Positions 45,851-56,429 of a stretch of 64,000 bases of DNA are shown here, piece after piece (position 1 is the first letter of the stretch; each line of letters begins with the position of its first letter). The position numbers were made by a program, and so were the translations under genes. The notes below the pieces were generated by a model, which worked only from the letters and a program-made list of their open reading frames with translations, had not been told where the DNA came from and made no database searches. Origin of the DNA: Dastarcus helophoroides (taxonomy: Eukaryota > Arthropoda > Insecta > Coleoptera > Bothrideridae). The stretch spans positions 61,001,822-61,065,821 of the forward strand of contig CM053325.1 in NCBI GenBank assembly GCA_028583605.1, given 5' to 3'.

Positions 45851-46909
45851 ATGTTTTCTCAAGAAGAATTGGTCGATATGGTTTACGCCTTGGGCAGTGC
45901 TGACAGAAATCCATTTCTTGCCTCAGGAATTTATGCCCAACGCTTTGCCGATCGGAGACATCCAAATTCAGCGGCATTCGCTAAATTGAGAGAGAGGTTT
46001 GAGCGTACTGGTAGTACGAAATACGAGAAAAAGGAGCGTAGAAAACCAACGACGCATGAAGAAAACCAAGTTTTAGTAGCGGCTGCTGTTGTCCAAGATC
46101 CGCATTTAAGTACCAGAATAATAAGCACGGAATTACAAATAAGTGAAACCTCGATTTCACGAATCTTGCGTAAAAATAAGCTTCATCCGTATCGTGTTCA
46201 GCTAGTACAGGAACTCAATCAAGCTGATTTCAACAACCGAATGCAGTTTTGTGAATGGGCGTTACGAAAACTACAAGAACAAAATGACTTTTTGGACGAT
46301 GTACTATTTACCGACGAATGTACATTTCACAAGAACGGCTTCGTAGGAAGACACAACTCCCATTACTACCACACTGAAAATCCTCATTGGATAAGGCCCT
46401 TAGACCATCAGCATAGGTGGTCTCTGAATGTTTGGGGTGGTGTCATAGGAAGATTTGTTGTCGGACCACGTTTCTTCAATGAACATTTGAATGCCAACAA
46501 TTGCTTGCATTTTTTGCTAAATCAATTGCCCGAAGTGATAGACAATTTGCCTCTTGGTGTCATGCGGCAAATTTGGTTCCAACATGATGGGGCACCGGCA
46601 CATTATGGAAGGGATGTAAGGGAGTTCCTCAATACACAATTCCCTAACAAGTGGATAGGAAGAGGAGGTCCAGTGGCATGGCCCGCAAGATCACCGGATT
46701 TAACTAAGCCATACTTTTTCTTGTGGGGTCATGTTAAGCAAGTTGTGTACCAGGAACCACCAACTACCCGAGAAGACATGATGGACCGGGTTCGTGTTGC
46801 TTTCCAAAATATCAGTGAAAACGTCTTGGTGGTTATGAACAATTCTTTGCTACAGATACTGCGCATTTGCCATCGTGAAGCTGGTGGTTATGTTGAACAT
46901 TTAATTTAA
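45851..46909 (+). CDS. Mariner-like DDE transposase, full-length ORF with a lost third catalytic acid
   Basis: 352 residues without a stop. The N-terminus (EELVDMVYALGSADRN...AQRFADRRHPN) matches the domain called DUF4817 found in many insect mariner-like transposases, followed by a helix-turn-helix (TRIISTELQISETSISRILR). The DDE core shows FTDECTFHKNG (first Asp), WFQHDGAPAHYG (second Asp) and SPDLTKPYFFLWG. In relatives the last motif has Asp where this protein has Tyr (usual pattern SPDLTPLDFFLWG), so the third metal ligand is missing and the protein is predicted inactive for cleavage although the frame is open. Spacing from the second Asp to that Tyr is 41 intervening residues. Confidence 0.93.
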   Translation: MFSQEELVDMVYALGSADRNPFLASGIYAQRFADRRHPNSAAFAKLRERFERTGSTKYEKKERRKPTTHEENQVLVAAAVVQDPHLSTRIISTELQISETSISRILRKNKLHPYRVQLVQELNQADFNNRMQFCEWALRKLQEQNDFLDDVLFTDECTFHKNGFVGRHNSHYYHTENPHWIRPLDHQHRWSLNVWGGVIGRFVVGPRFFNEHLNANNCLHFLLNQLPEVIDNLPLGVMRQIWFQHDGAPAHYGRDVREFLNTQFPNKWIGRGGPVAWPARSPDLTKPYFFLWGHVKQVVYQEPPTTREDMMDRVRVAFQNISENVLVVMNNSLLQILRICHREAGGYVEHLI

Positions 46910-47029
46910 TGTTATTATTACCATTGTTTATGTATTCTTCTTAATATTTGTTGCAACTTACTGTTACCGATTGGTTTATTGTTTATTTACTTTCTTTAAT
47001 GCTTTACACTGAAATCCAATGATGATTTT

Positions 47030-47460
47030 CAGTATCGTGGTGTATCGTTTCCTTCCCACGAAGCGGTTTTCAAAAAATGTTTGTACATTCGTCGGTAAAT
47101 AGTACAATGTCCGAAACGGTCATTTTGTTCCTGCAGATTATGTAACGTCCATTCACACAACTGCAACGATTGTTAGTCAGCTTGATTGAGTTCTTGCACT
47201 AGCTAGGTGTGATAAGCTTGAAACTTGTTTTTACCACAATCATGAAACCCATTTTTGGCTTATTTGTAATGTCACACTTATTCTTCTGGTTCTTAAGTGC
47301 GGATATTGGATAGCAGCAGCCACTACTGAAACTTGGTTTTCTTCATGCGCCGTTGGTTTTCTACGCTCCTTTTTTTCGTATTCTGTACTTCCAGTTAGCT
47401 ACAACCTGAAGAATGCCACTAAATTTGAACATCTCTGGTCGACAAATCGTTGGGCATACC
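47030..47460 (-). pseudogene. Inverted, decayed copy of the transposase 5' half
   Basis: The reverse complement aligns with about 45920-46360 of the transposase gene: shared runs include GTACTATTTACCGACGAATG and GAACTCAATCAAGCTGA. It has many substitutions and indels and no usable frame. Its position mirrors the gene around the element's midpoint (about 46720), so the element is a palindrome well beyond its ~680 bp terminal repeats. Confidence 0.85.
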
Positions 47461-48455
47461 TACATGTTACAAACTCTAATAAAATTGTTTATTTTTTTGA
47501 ATTTTAATTATTTTAGTTCATAATTAATATTTGGGTCATTGTGTTTGCCTTACTCTAACAATTGACCTAGTTTTCAAAAAATAATTTTCTTTAAAAAATG
47601 TAAAGTGTAAACCACATCAACCGATTCTTGTTCGAAAAACATTTTCTGTAATTTGCAGGACAAACGAGACGAAACAAAACCGCGACATCCAGGGCTAACG
47701 CGATAATACGAAATTAATTAAATTTTTTACAAAATTCTAAATTTCTCAAAAATTATTGGACGGAGGTGGCAATACCTGGTACCAAAAAAAAGGTAATTTA
47801 ATTTCGCATCCGATAAAATAATCCAAGATAGGTGGTTCCATTTGAAAAAATTAAGTTATGCATGTTTGAACAACTGAAGAATTGAGTCGACGGATGTGAA
47901 GAAATTTAAGAAATCTTGCTAACAGCAAAGACGTAAGCAAATACTCCATTTCTTCCTGAATCCAAAACCGTATGCCACACAACTCTGAGTCATTGCGTTT
48001 GGAAAATATCGTTAATGGCGTCAAGCTCCGAAATCGTCAAATTTAACCAAAAAAATTAAATTACGCGAAAACGGTTCAACTAAGGGCCTATGTGGTCTTA
48101 ATAAATTCATATTCATTTTCAACAAGGAATCCAAAAATGTAAAAATACATAGGGTGTTCTATTTAAAATAAGAAAGTTGTGTTCGATTCCGGTGCAACCG
48201 GAAGGCCGCCATATTTGGCAATAATTTTAGGTTGTGGAGAACTTTATTTTGAACAACTTTTATTCGAAACATTTTTCGATATTTTGAACGATACGCCTAC
48301 CAAAGACCGATTCCCGCTTAGTGACTCACCCTGTATAATATAATGGAATAAAAGTTTGTGTACTTTATTTCAAGTCACTCACAAGTATTATTAATTAATT
48401 AGTATATCATTATTTTGTATTTAAAAATGTGATAAATCCAAGACTTTATATATTT

Positions 48456-50990
48456 ATATATTTTCAATAAGTCAGATTGAAAATAAAAACCTAACCTTTC
48501 TCAAAAGCTCGAGAAATGTGCAAAATTCAAAAAAAATCAAAATTTTCAAAGATCTAATTTTGTGAAAAGACGCAATTTTCAAAAAAAAATCCAACTCTGA
48601 GAAAGAAAAATCGCAAGATTCAAAATATAAAATTCTCAAAATATAAAATTCAGTAAAGATGTTGAATTTACAAGAAAACTTTTTCTCGAAATCCCCAAAA
48701 GTATTTTTCGAAACAATAGAAAAGTGAACATTTTCAGAACCATAAAACCATTTGATCCAAAAGTCATAGTTTATTGAAAAAGACAAATATTCAAGAAAAT
48801 GACAAAATTTTTGAATACATGAACCATTTTTGAAACAGTCCAAAAAGTAGGATTTTGAAAACAAAATGGAAATTTCGAAAAAGACAAATTTTAAGGAACA
48901 AGCGAATCTTTGGTAGAAGACTATTTTAGAAAAATTCGAAATGTTGAAAAAACGACGAATTTTCAATAAAAAAGAAAAAATTTGTTGAAATATTTAATAT
49001 CGGATATTGAGATTAAAATTAAGGTTTCTTGAAAAAGGCAAATTTTAGGAAACCAATCAGAATTGCTAAAAAATTAGAATCTAAAAGATCGAAATTTGTA
49101 GTAAATGTTCAGAAAAATATCGAAATTTGAAAAAAAAATTCGAGAAAACTTTGAAATAAACAAAAAATTGTCCAAAGAAAGTCAAATTAAAAAAAAGTCA
49201 AAAAAAATTGTCAAAACCCCGAGAAAAAGACGATATTATGGGAGAATTGTTGCAAAAAAGATCTACATTTTAAGAAAAAGCATTTAATCTTAGTGCAACT
49301 TCGATATTCAGAAAAAGAGTAAATTTTAAGAGAAAAATCGAATATTTATTTTCTTTGGATTCTCTGGACGAGTCAGAGGAAGACAGGCTCCCTGCCTTGC
49401 CCCAACAGGCCTCAGAAAATGTCAAATATTGTGTTAACACAGAAATCTTGACAAATAAGTTGAAACTACCAGAAATTTGGATTAAAAAAGGGTTGAAATT
49501 TACAAAGAAATGTTTGTCCTTTCATAAAAATTTTAAATTTCTAAAAAATATAACTTTTTGTTAAAAGATCAACCAGATTTCGAAAAAAACGACAAATTTA
49601 AATAAACACGCTTTAATATTCAGAATCACAAAAAAGGTGAAATTTTCAGGGAAAGTCGAATTTCGAAAAATGACGAAATTTCAGAAAAAAACAAGAAACG
49701 TTTAAATTCAAAATGTTGACGGTCACGTTTGATAAAAGAAGGCAAATTTTATGAATAAATGCGAAATTTTAAAAGAAAAGGTTAAATTTTGTAAAAAATT
49801 ATACAAAATTTGAGAAAAAGGTTGGAATTTCGAAAAAATGTTTCAAAGAAAGGATGAATTCTGAAGAATTGGAAAGTCCTCCAATTGAATATATACAAAT
49901 TTTCAGTTCGCTGCATGAACGAGGGGGTGCAAGCTCCCCAGCATTCATATTTTTCTCACATGCGGGTCCGCGCAAAATTTCTTAAAAAAGGCAAATTTTA
50001 GGAAACCTCGTCAAAATTTCTAAAAAAAATCAGAATTTAAAAGATCCACATTTTTAGTAAATGTTCAGAAAAATATTGGAATTTGGAACAAAATTTGGAG
50101 AAAACTTTGAAATGGACAAAAAATTGTCCAAAGAGAGTCAAATTAAAAAAAGTCAAAAAAAAATTGTCAAAACCCCGAGAAAAAGACGATGTTGTGGGAG
50201 AAATTTTGCAAAAAAGATCTAAATTTTAAGAAAAAGCATTTATTGTTAGTTAAACTTCGAAATTCAGAAAAAGGGTAAATTTTAAGAGAAAAATCGAATA
50301 TTTATTTTCTTTGGACTCTCTGGACGAGTCAGAGGAAGACAGACTTCCTACCTTGCCCCAACAGGCATTAGAAAATGTCAAATATTGTGATAACACAGAA
50401 ATTTTGACAAATAAGTTGAAACTACCAAAAATTTGGATTAAAAAAGGGTTGAAATTTACAAAGAAATTTTTGTCCTTTCACAAAAATTTTAAATTTCTAA
50501 AAAATATAACTTTTTGTTAAAAGATCGACCAGATTTCGAAAAAAACGACAAATTTAAATAAACACGCTTTAATTTTCAGAATCACAAAAAAGGTGAAATT
50601 TTCAGGGAAAGTCGAATTTCGAAAAATGACGAAATTTCAGAAGAAAAACAAGGAACATTTAAATTTAAAATTTTGACGGTCACGTTTGATTGAAAGAAGA
50701 CAAATTTTATGAATAAATGCAAAATGTTAAAATAAAAAGTCAAATTTTGTAAAAAAATATACAAAATTTGAGAAAAAGGTAGAAATTTCGAAAAAATCTT
50801 TCAAGGAAAGGATGAATTCTGAAGAATTGGAGAGTTCTCCAATTGAATACATAGAAATTTTCAGTTGGCTGCATGAACGAGGGGGTGCAAGCGCCCCAGC
50901 ATTCATATTTTTCTCACATGGGGTCGGCACAAAATTTTTAGCCTTATAAATGGCCCGCTGTAAAAAAAGGTTGCTCATTCTCGTCAAATC
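48456..50990. repeat. Start of third segment and array of ~956 bp units (two units)
   Basis: 48456-48985 matches 34174-34700 in the same orientation (ATTTTCAATAAGTCAGATTG). The landmark GACTCTCTGGACGAGTCAG follows at about 49355 and 50311, 956 bp apart. This copy has two units where the right palindrome arm has four. Confidence 0.88.
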
Positions 50991-50999
50991 GTCGACATG

Positions 51000-51460
51000 G
51001 AAGAAGAAGGCAAATTAGATTACGCTTCACATTTTTAGTAATCAATTTTTTAGCATAACATTTTTGTATATGCTGTCTGAGAGGAAAATTTAGTCGAAGA
51101 TTTTTTATAGTCGAAATTTTTTAACACATCAAAAATCATCTGAATCAGTTAAGAAAAAAGAAAGACACTTCAGATTTTTAATACTCGTTTTTTTTTAGCA
51201 TAATATTTTTCTATATATTGTTTGAGAGGAAGATTTAATCGAAGATTTATTATAGTCGAAACTTTTTAACAAATCGAAAATACTCTGGATCGGTTAAAAA
51301 CGAAGAAAAAGGTTTCAAATTGGATTACGCTTCACCTTTTTAAATAATTGTTTTTTTAGCATAATATTTTTTTATATGCTGTTTCAGAGGAAGATTTAGT
51401 TGAAGATTTATTACAGTTGAAATGTTTTAACAAATCAAAATATGTCTGGATCCACCACTC
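51000..51460. repeat. Three ~150 bp tandem units upstream of protease copy 3
   Basis: Same block as 38540-39010, direct orientation, only a few differences by eye. Confidence 0.8.
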
Positions 51461-51467
51461 TCTTATT

Positions 51468-51538
51468 ATTTTGAACTTTTGTTAATTTGAACTTTTTCTA
51501 TGGTCCCTCGAATTTCAAATTATCGAAAGTCGACTGTA
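51468..51538. mobile_element. pogo/Tigger-like terminal sequence, copy 3
   Basis: ATTATCGAAAGTCGACTGTA ends at 51538, 22 bp before the TATA box, as in the other two copies. Confidence 0.55.
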
Positions 51539-51560
51539 TATATCAGTTAGCTTCCATTTT

Positions 51561-51572
51561 TATATATAAAGG
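51561..51572 (+). promoter_or_regulatory. TATA box of protease copy 3
   Basis: TATATATAAAGG, 171 bp before the ATG at 51744, same spacing as copy 2. Confidence 0.65.
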
Positions 51573-51743
51573 TATATTTCGGATTATTTCTTTTGATTTG
51601 TTTATTTACTTCTACTATTATTTGGTTTAGCGTCCAACAAGGTCCTCAGAATATTTTTTCACATTTAAAAGATAGTTACTTGTTACTGTAAATGTGACAA
51701 TATTTTTTAATATGTATGTCAAAGTAATGTAATTTTTTTTGAC

Positions 51744-53444
51744 ATGAATATTATAATTTTGGTATTAATAGCGAAATTCGTGGTGAATGTAATGGGTGTT
51801 AGCGTAAAGTGCACTGATCCAAGTTTCAGAATAATTAAAGGTTATCCGTGCGATGTCGAAACATATCCCTTTTATGTTAAAATAATGACTTTTCAAATAG
51901 ACAGCATAGCTGTTTGCGGAGGATCCATCATAACCGCGGACTGGATCATTTCGGCTGCCCATTGCTTCTTTAATAAGACCATAGAGTATGTTCACATAAT
52001 TCCGGGTTATAAGCGGATAAATTTTCTAGAGGTATCAATACTATTGAAAGGCCACGAATTAAATCACATACATATGTATCCGAAGTATGATGACGGTGCA
52101 CTAATTCATGATATAGCCTTGGTAAAGTTGAATCCGAGGTTAAATTTCACAGATTTTATAAAACCCATTAAAATTCCATCAACGGGTGATTTCAACGAAT
52201 TTTGTTCTAGAAGCCCTAGAACCGTTACAATAATGGGTTTAGGACGAATTTTAACTGATAAGGAGGAGAACCCTGATTTACAATGTGTAGAAGTTGATAT
52301 GTTTACACACGAGGAATGTAATAAGAAGATTTCTAAAAAACATCACATTAGTGAATTCAATATTTGCACATTTACTGGAGATAGGAAAGGCACCTGTTAT
52401 GGTGATAGTGGAGGGCCAGTATTTAAAAACGGGTATCTCTTTGGAATTGTCTCGTATGGTCGAGGCGGATGTGGTCGGATGAGTTTTCATACTAGGGTCG
52501 ATCTATACAACGATTGGATATGGAATGTTGTGAATGCTACAAATGAAAATGTTACAAATGAAAATACTACAAATGATTATTTGTGCAGCACCATAACATA
52601 TCCCTTTTATGTAGAAATTAATATTTTTGAAGGATTTGACACGACATATTGCGAAGGGGCCATCATAAACGCGGACTGGATCATTTCGGCTGCCCATTGC
52701 TTCTTTAATAAGCTTAAAATATATGTTATCATAAATATAATGGGGCGATTAGACATACAATCATTGAACCAGCCGACATCAGATCATATACGCATACATC
52801 CAAAGTTTGATAACAAAATAATGATGCATGATATCGTCTTGATAAAGTTAAATGAAACGTTAAAAGACCCAAATCCTGTAAAACTTAAAATTCCATCAAC
52901 GGATGATTTCGATGAATTTTGTGCTAGGAGCCCTAGAACCGTTACAATAATGGGTTTAGGAAAATCTTTAAGTGATGCAAATGATACACGACCTGATTTA
53001 CACTGTATTGACGTTGAAATGTTTACACAGGAGGAATGTAATAAGGATCCTGAAGAACATCAAGCGCTGAATTGCAACGTTTGCACGTTCACTGATTCTA
53101 AGAAAGGACCTTGTATTAGTCATAGTGGAGGACCAGTATTTAAAAACGGGTATCTCTTTGGAATTGTCTCGTATACTAGAGGCCCATGTGGTTGGAGACA
53201 ATTTCTTACTAGGGTCGATCTATACAACGATTGGATATGGAATGTTGTTAATGGTACAAACGAAAATGTTACTAATGAAAGTGTCTCAACTGTTGGGCAT
53301 GAAAAAAATGGAACTGAATCAGATGAATATGATGCCTATAGACATAATGATGAAGATCCAACAAACGAGGGTAAAGGATTATCTATCCAATTTAAATATA
53401 TGATTTACGCATTGATTTTACTAAATATTTTGCAGCAACAATAA
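51744..53444 (+). CDS. Secreted two-domain chymotrypsin-fold serine protease, copy 3 (diverged)
   Basis: 566 residues. Signal peptide, activation at R-IIKG, and an intact first-domain triad (SAAHC, HDIAL, YGDSGGPV). At chymotrypsin position 216 it has Gly (SYGRGGC), the common residue for an open S1 pocket, where copies 1 and 2 have Ile and Thr; position 189 is Gly in all three. Domain 2 again has SHSGG; its first half (residues around 285-345) is the most diverged part between copies, while its second half is nearly identical. Two residues are missing in the loop after MGLG of domain 1 and 11 in the NENVT tail. The flanking DNA lacks the hAT insertion, so this copy represents the older arrangement. 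Confidence 0.93.
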   Translation: MNIIILVLIAKFVVNVMGVSVKCTDPSFRIIKGYPCDVETYPFYVKIMTFQIDSIAVCGGSIITADWIISAAHCFFNKTIEYVHIIPGYKRINFLEVSILLKGHELNHIHMYPKYDDGALIHDIALVKLNPRLNFTDFIKPIKIPSTGDFNEFCSRSPRTVTIMGLGRILTDKEENPDLQCVEVDMFTHEECNKKISKKHHISEFNICTFTGDRKGTCYGDSGGPVFKNGYLFGIVSYGRGGCGRMSFHTRVDLYNDWIWNVVNATNENVTNENTTNDYLCSTITYPFYVEINIFEGFDTTYCEGAIINADWIISAAHCFFNKLKIYVIINIMGRLDIQSLNQPTSDHIRIHPKFDNKIMMHDIVLIKLNETLKDPNPVKLKIPSTDDFDEFCARSPRTVTIMGLGKSLSDANDTRPDLHCIDVEMFTQEECNKDPEEHQALNCNVCTFTDSKKGPCISHSGGPVFKNGYLFGIVSYTRGPCGWRQFLTRVDLYNDWIWNVVNGTNENVTNESVSTVGHEKNGTESDEYDAYRHNDEDPTNEGKGLSIQFKYMIYALILLNILQQQ

Positions 53445-53834
53445 AATAATTGTTTTCTTTGGGAACTTTCCTTATTAATTTTTCCTCAACTTCTACGAGC
53501 TCTATCAACTTAAGGTTTAGACGATTAAATTTTTTTCGTCATTTAAGTCTCTAATTGTCCATAGATTTGTAAGGTTTCCTTTTGTAAACAATTAAGAAAG
53601 CTTATACATTTCTAAACATTCATGAGCTGGAAACCGGATTATATAATAGAACACAAAAAGCTTGAAATATGCAAGCAAAATGCTTAAAATATGCATGAAA
53701 AGTGTCAAAGTATTCAACTTTAAATTACTGCTGCGCGTGTAAAAGGGATTAAGTCAAAGTTTCGTGAAAATGACTTCTAGTCCTTACAGGGTCCGCCATT
53801 TGAAACTTTAATCCACTTGCAAAGGGTAACCCCA

Positions 53835-54300
53835 TTATGCCTTCAAAGCACTGCGAGTAGAATGCGGAAACAAGGATAGATGGCGATAAACCGCCTTCTT
53901 AAACAAGGATAGGTTGTAATTTCTGGGGAAAATTCCTTTCGGTAGCAAGTTCCATAGCTTGGAAATTCTACAAAAGAAAGAGACTCCATAGACAAAAGTC
54001 CTCACTGTGTCAAGCTGGACCCCACATTTGCTGTCTCCGACTGTCTTGTATGCCTCAAGAATTTTGCCCTTGGGGGGATCAACCTTATTAGTTCTTGCCG
54101 GCATCTTCCATGACAGTACTTTTAGAAAAGGGACAAGTTACCAAGCAATCACCTGTGCTCTAGTGTTTCGAGAGAATCGGTCAAACTCTCGTCATCAATT
54201 AGGCGAATTACTCTTCTTTGAATTGTATCCAAAAGAGCTAAAGTGTACTTTGGGGCTTAACTCCAAACATGAGAACAGTATTCCAGTGAAGGACTAACTT
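53835..54300 (-). pseudogene. C-terminal part of non-LTR retrotransposon ORF2
   Basis: On the minus strand 53835-54104 encodes VYGVSFFCRISKLWNLLP and the conserved tail seen at 22843-23022. Upstream (54105-54300) are frameshifted pieces of the preceding LEYCSHVW / LLDTIQ-type region typical of these elements. 53498-53834 between this and the protease gene matches 23023-23359 in reverse, which places the fragment in the ancestral segment. Confidence 0.85.
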
Positions 54301-54309
54301 TTTGTAAAC

Positions 54310-56410
54310 ATTTTTAGTCAGAATTTGAAAATGAAGCCCAAATTTTGGGTAATTTTAAATTTCCGGTCTTAATTTTCAAAAAAAGTTGTGATTTTCAGTA
54401 AAAAGCTTCCAATAGAAAAGTGTTTTTTTATATATTTTTGGGACAAGCTTGGTAGAATCTTTCAAAACAGTTCAACATTTTCAACAAAGAGTAATTTTTC
54501 AAAAAAGTTTTAATTTACAAAATCGAATTGGGAAAGTCAAAAATTAAAAAAATATCAATATTTTGAAAAAAACACAAATTTTCAGTCACACCTTCAAGAA
54601 AAAACCTAAATCTTAAAAAAGTGTCAATTTTGTTATTTGAATTACCAAAAAAGACGAAATTTTCTAAAAAATTGTCAAAAGTTTCAGATTCGAAATTTTC
54701 AAAAAAAAAAATGTATTCTTGTTTGAAAAATAATCAATATTTCAAAAGAGCGGAATTTTTCAAAAAGAGTTCAAATTTTCAGCAGAAGTCAAATTTTTCA
54801 AATATAAAAATAATATAAATAAAATATAAAAAGTCGATTCTTTGGAAAAAAGTTTAAGTTTTCAAAAATGACTGACAAAATAATAGACGAAATTATTAAC
54901 AATCGAAATTTTCAATGAAAAAATTATAATTTTCAACAAAAAAATTATGAAAATAGGTGAAATTTTAAAAAAAGTCTAACATTTTCCAAAAGCAGTAAGA
55001 ATTTTCAAATATTTTGTAAAAATATCGAAATATTGACAAAGACTTACGAAAAAACAAAACACCGAAAAGATGAAATTTCCACGAAAGGATAAAAATTTCC
55101 AAAACACAGATCACATAGTCAAATTATAAAAATGAGAGAAAAGTCCAAATTCTGAAAAAAAAAAACTCCTAATTTCGTAATAACACTAAAATTTGGAACA
55201 AATCCAACGTTTCAAAAAACGCGACATCATCAAAAGTTTAACTGTCAAGTTTTCGAAGAAATTCAAAATTTTCGAAAAGTAACAACTTTGAAAATGTCGA
55301 AGTTATTAGAAAAGTCGATATTATACAAAAAAAATCGAAATTTTGAAAAGTTAAAATTTGGAAAATATTTTAATTTTGGATAAAGCTGAAATTTTGAAAA
55401 GATCGAAATTTTGGAAGAAATTTAACTATTCGAAAATTGGACATTTTAAGAAAAAGTCAAATTTCTTACAAAATTACAGTTTTGAAAAATGTCGAAATTC
55501 TCATAAAAGACCAAGGTTTTCAAAAAAACCTCAAAATTTTGAAGGAAGCTGCTCGAAAATTGGAGATATTTTTGGAAAAAATCGAAACCTAATCGAAAAT
55601 TTCAAAAAGTCGACATCTGATAAAACTGTTGGCGAAATTGCAGAAAAAAAGACCAAGATTTTCAAAAAAAAACCTAACATTTTGAAGAAAGCTCGAAAAT
55701 TGGAGAGATTTTTGGAAAAAAACGAAACCTAGTCGAGAATTTCAAAAAAGTTAACATCTCATAAAAATGTTAGCGAAATTGCAGAAAAAATCAAAAAATA
55801 GTCAAAAATTTTATAAAAATCGAAATTATATAAAAATGTCTCGATGTAAAAAAATCGAAACTTTGTAAAAAAAAGTCGAAACTTTGTAAAAAGAGTAAAA
55901 ATTTTGAAAAATGGTTGATGTATAAAAAAATAGTCGAAATTATTAATAATCGAAATTTTTAATGAAAAAATTGTAATTTTCATCAAAAAAATTATAATAA
56001 GAGGTGAAATTTTGAAAAAAGTCCAACATTTTTCAGAAACAATAAGAATTTTTAAATGTTTGGAAAAAATATCAAAAATTGACAGACTTACGAAAAAACA
56101 AAACAAGTCGAAACTTTGTAAAAAGAGTCGAAATTTTGAAAAATGGTTGACTTATAAAAAATAGTCGAAATTATTAAGAATCAAAATTTTTAATAAAAAA
56201 ATTATAATTTAAAAAAGAATAATTATAAAGAGGTGAAACTTTGAAAAAAGTTGAATATTTATAGTCAAATTTTTAAAAAAGTCCACCTTTAAAATATTCT
56301 ACATTTTCAGAAAAAAGTAAGAGTTTTCAAAGAGTGAAAAGTTTAAAAAAATGTCGAAATAAGATTTAGAAAAAAATCAAAACACCGAAAAATCGAAATT
56401 TTTACGAAAA
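54310..56410. repeat. A-rich TCGAAATTT-type satellite
   Basis: Low-complexity A-rich + strand with diverged direct repeats: the stretch around TTAATAATCGAAATTTT and AAAATTATAAT returns near 54895, 55935 and 56170. Long frames here encode Lys/Asn/Phe-rich low-complexity strings. No gene supported. Confidence 0.75.
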
Positions 56411-56429
56411 AATGGAAATTTCCTCAACT

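Larger units (their letters stand above)
45111..48333 (+). mobile_element. Tc1/mariner-type foldback element with ~680 bp inverted repeats
   Basis: Ends CAGGGTGAGTCACTAAGCGG and its complement CCGCTTAGTGACTCACCCTG, flanked by TA (TATA on both sides: 45107-45110 and 48334-48337). The inverted repeats run to about 45790 and 47650. Inside the left repeat is the transposase gene; inside the right one a decayed reverse copy of its 5' half. The insertion splits hAT copy 2 and is absent from hAT copy 1, so it post-dates the palindrome. Confidence 0.93.
41083..48447 (-). mobile_element. hAT element, copy 2, interrupted and truncated
   Basis: 41083-45110 and 48334-48447 match hAT copy 1 in reverse. 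One end is intact (CAGTGGCGGCTGATGACTTT, TSD half ACGAGCTC at 41075-41082). A mariner-like element splits it at 45111-48333. The far end is missing: homology stops near 48447, about 80 bp short of the terminal repeat, where it abuts the start of the third segment. The nested insertion of copy 1 is present here as well (about 41110-44298). Confidence 0.9.
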
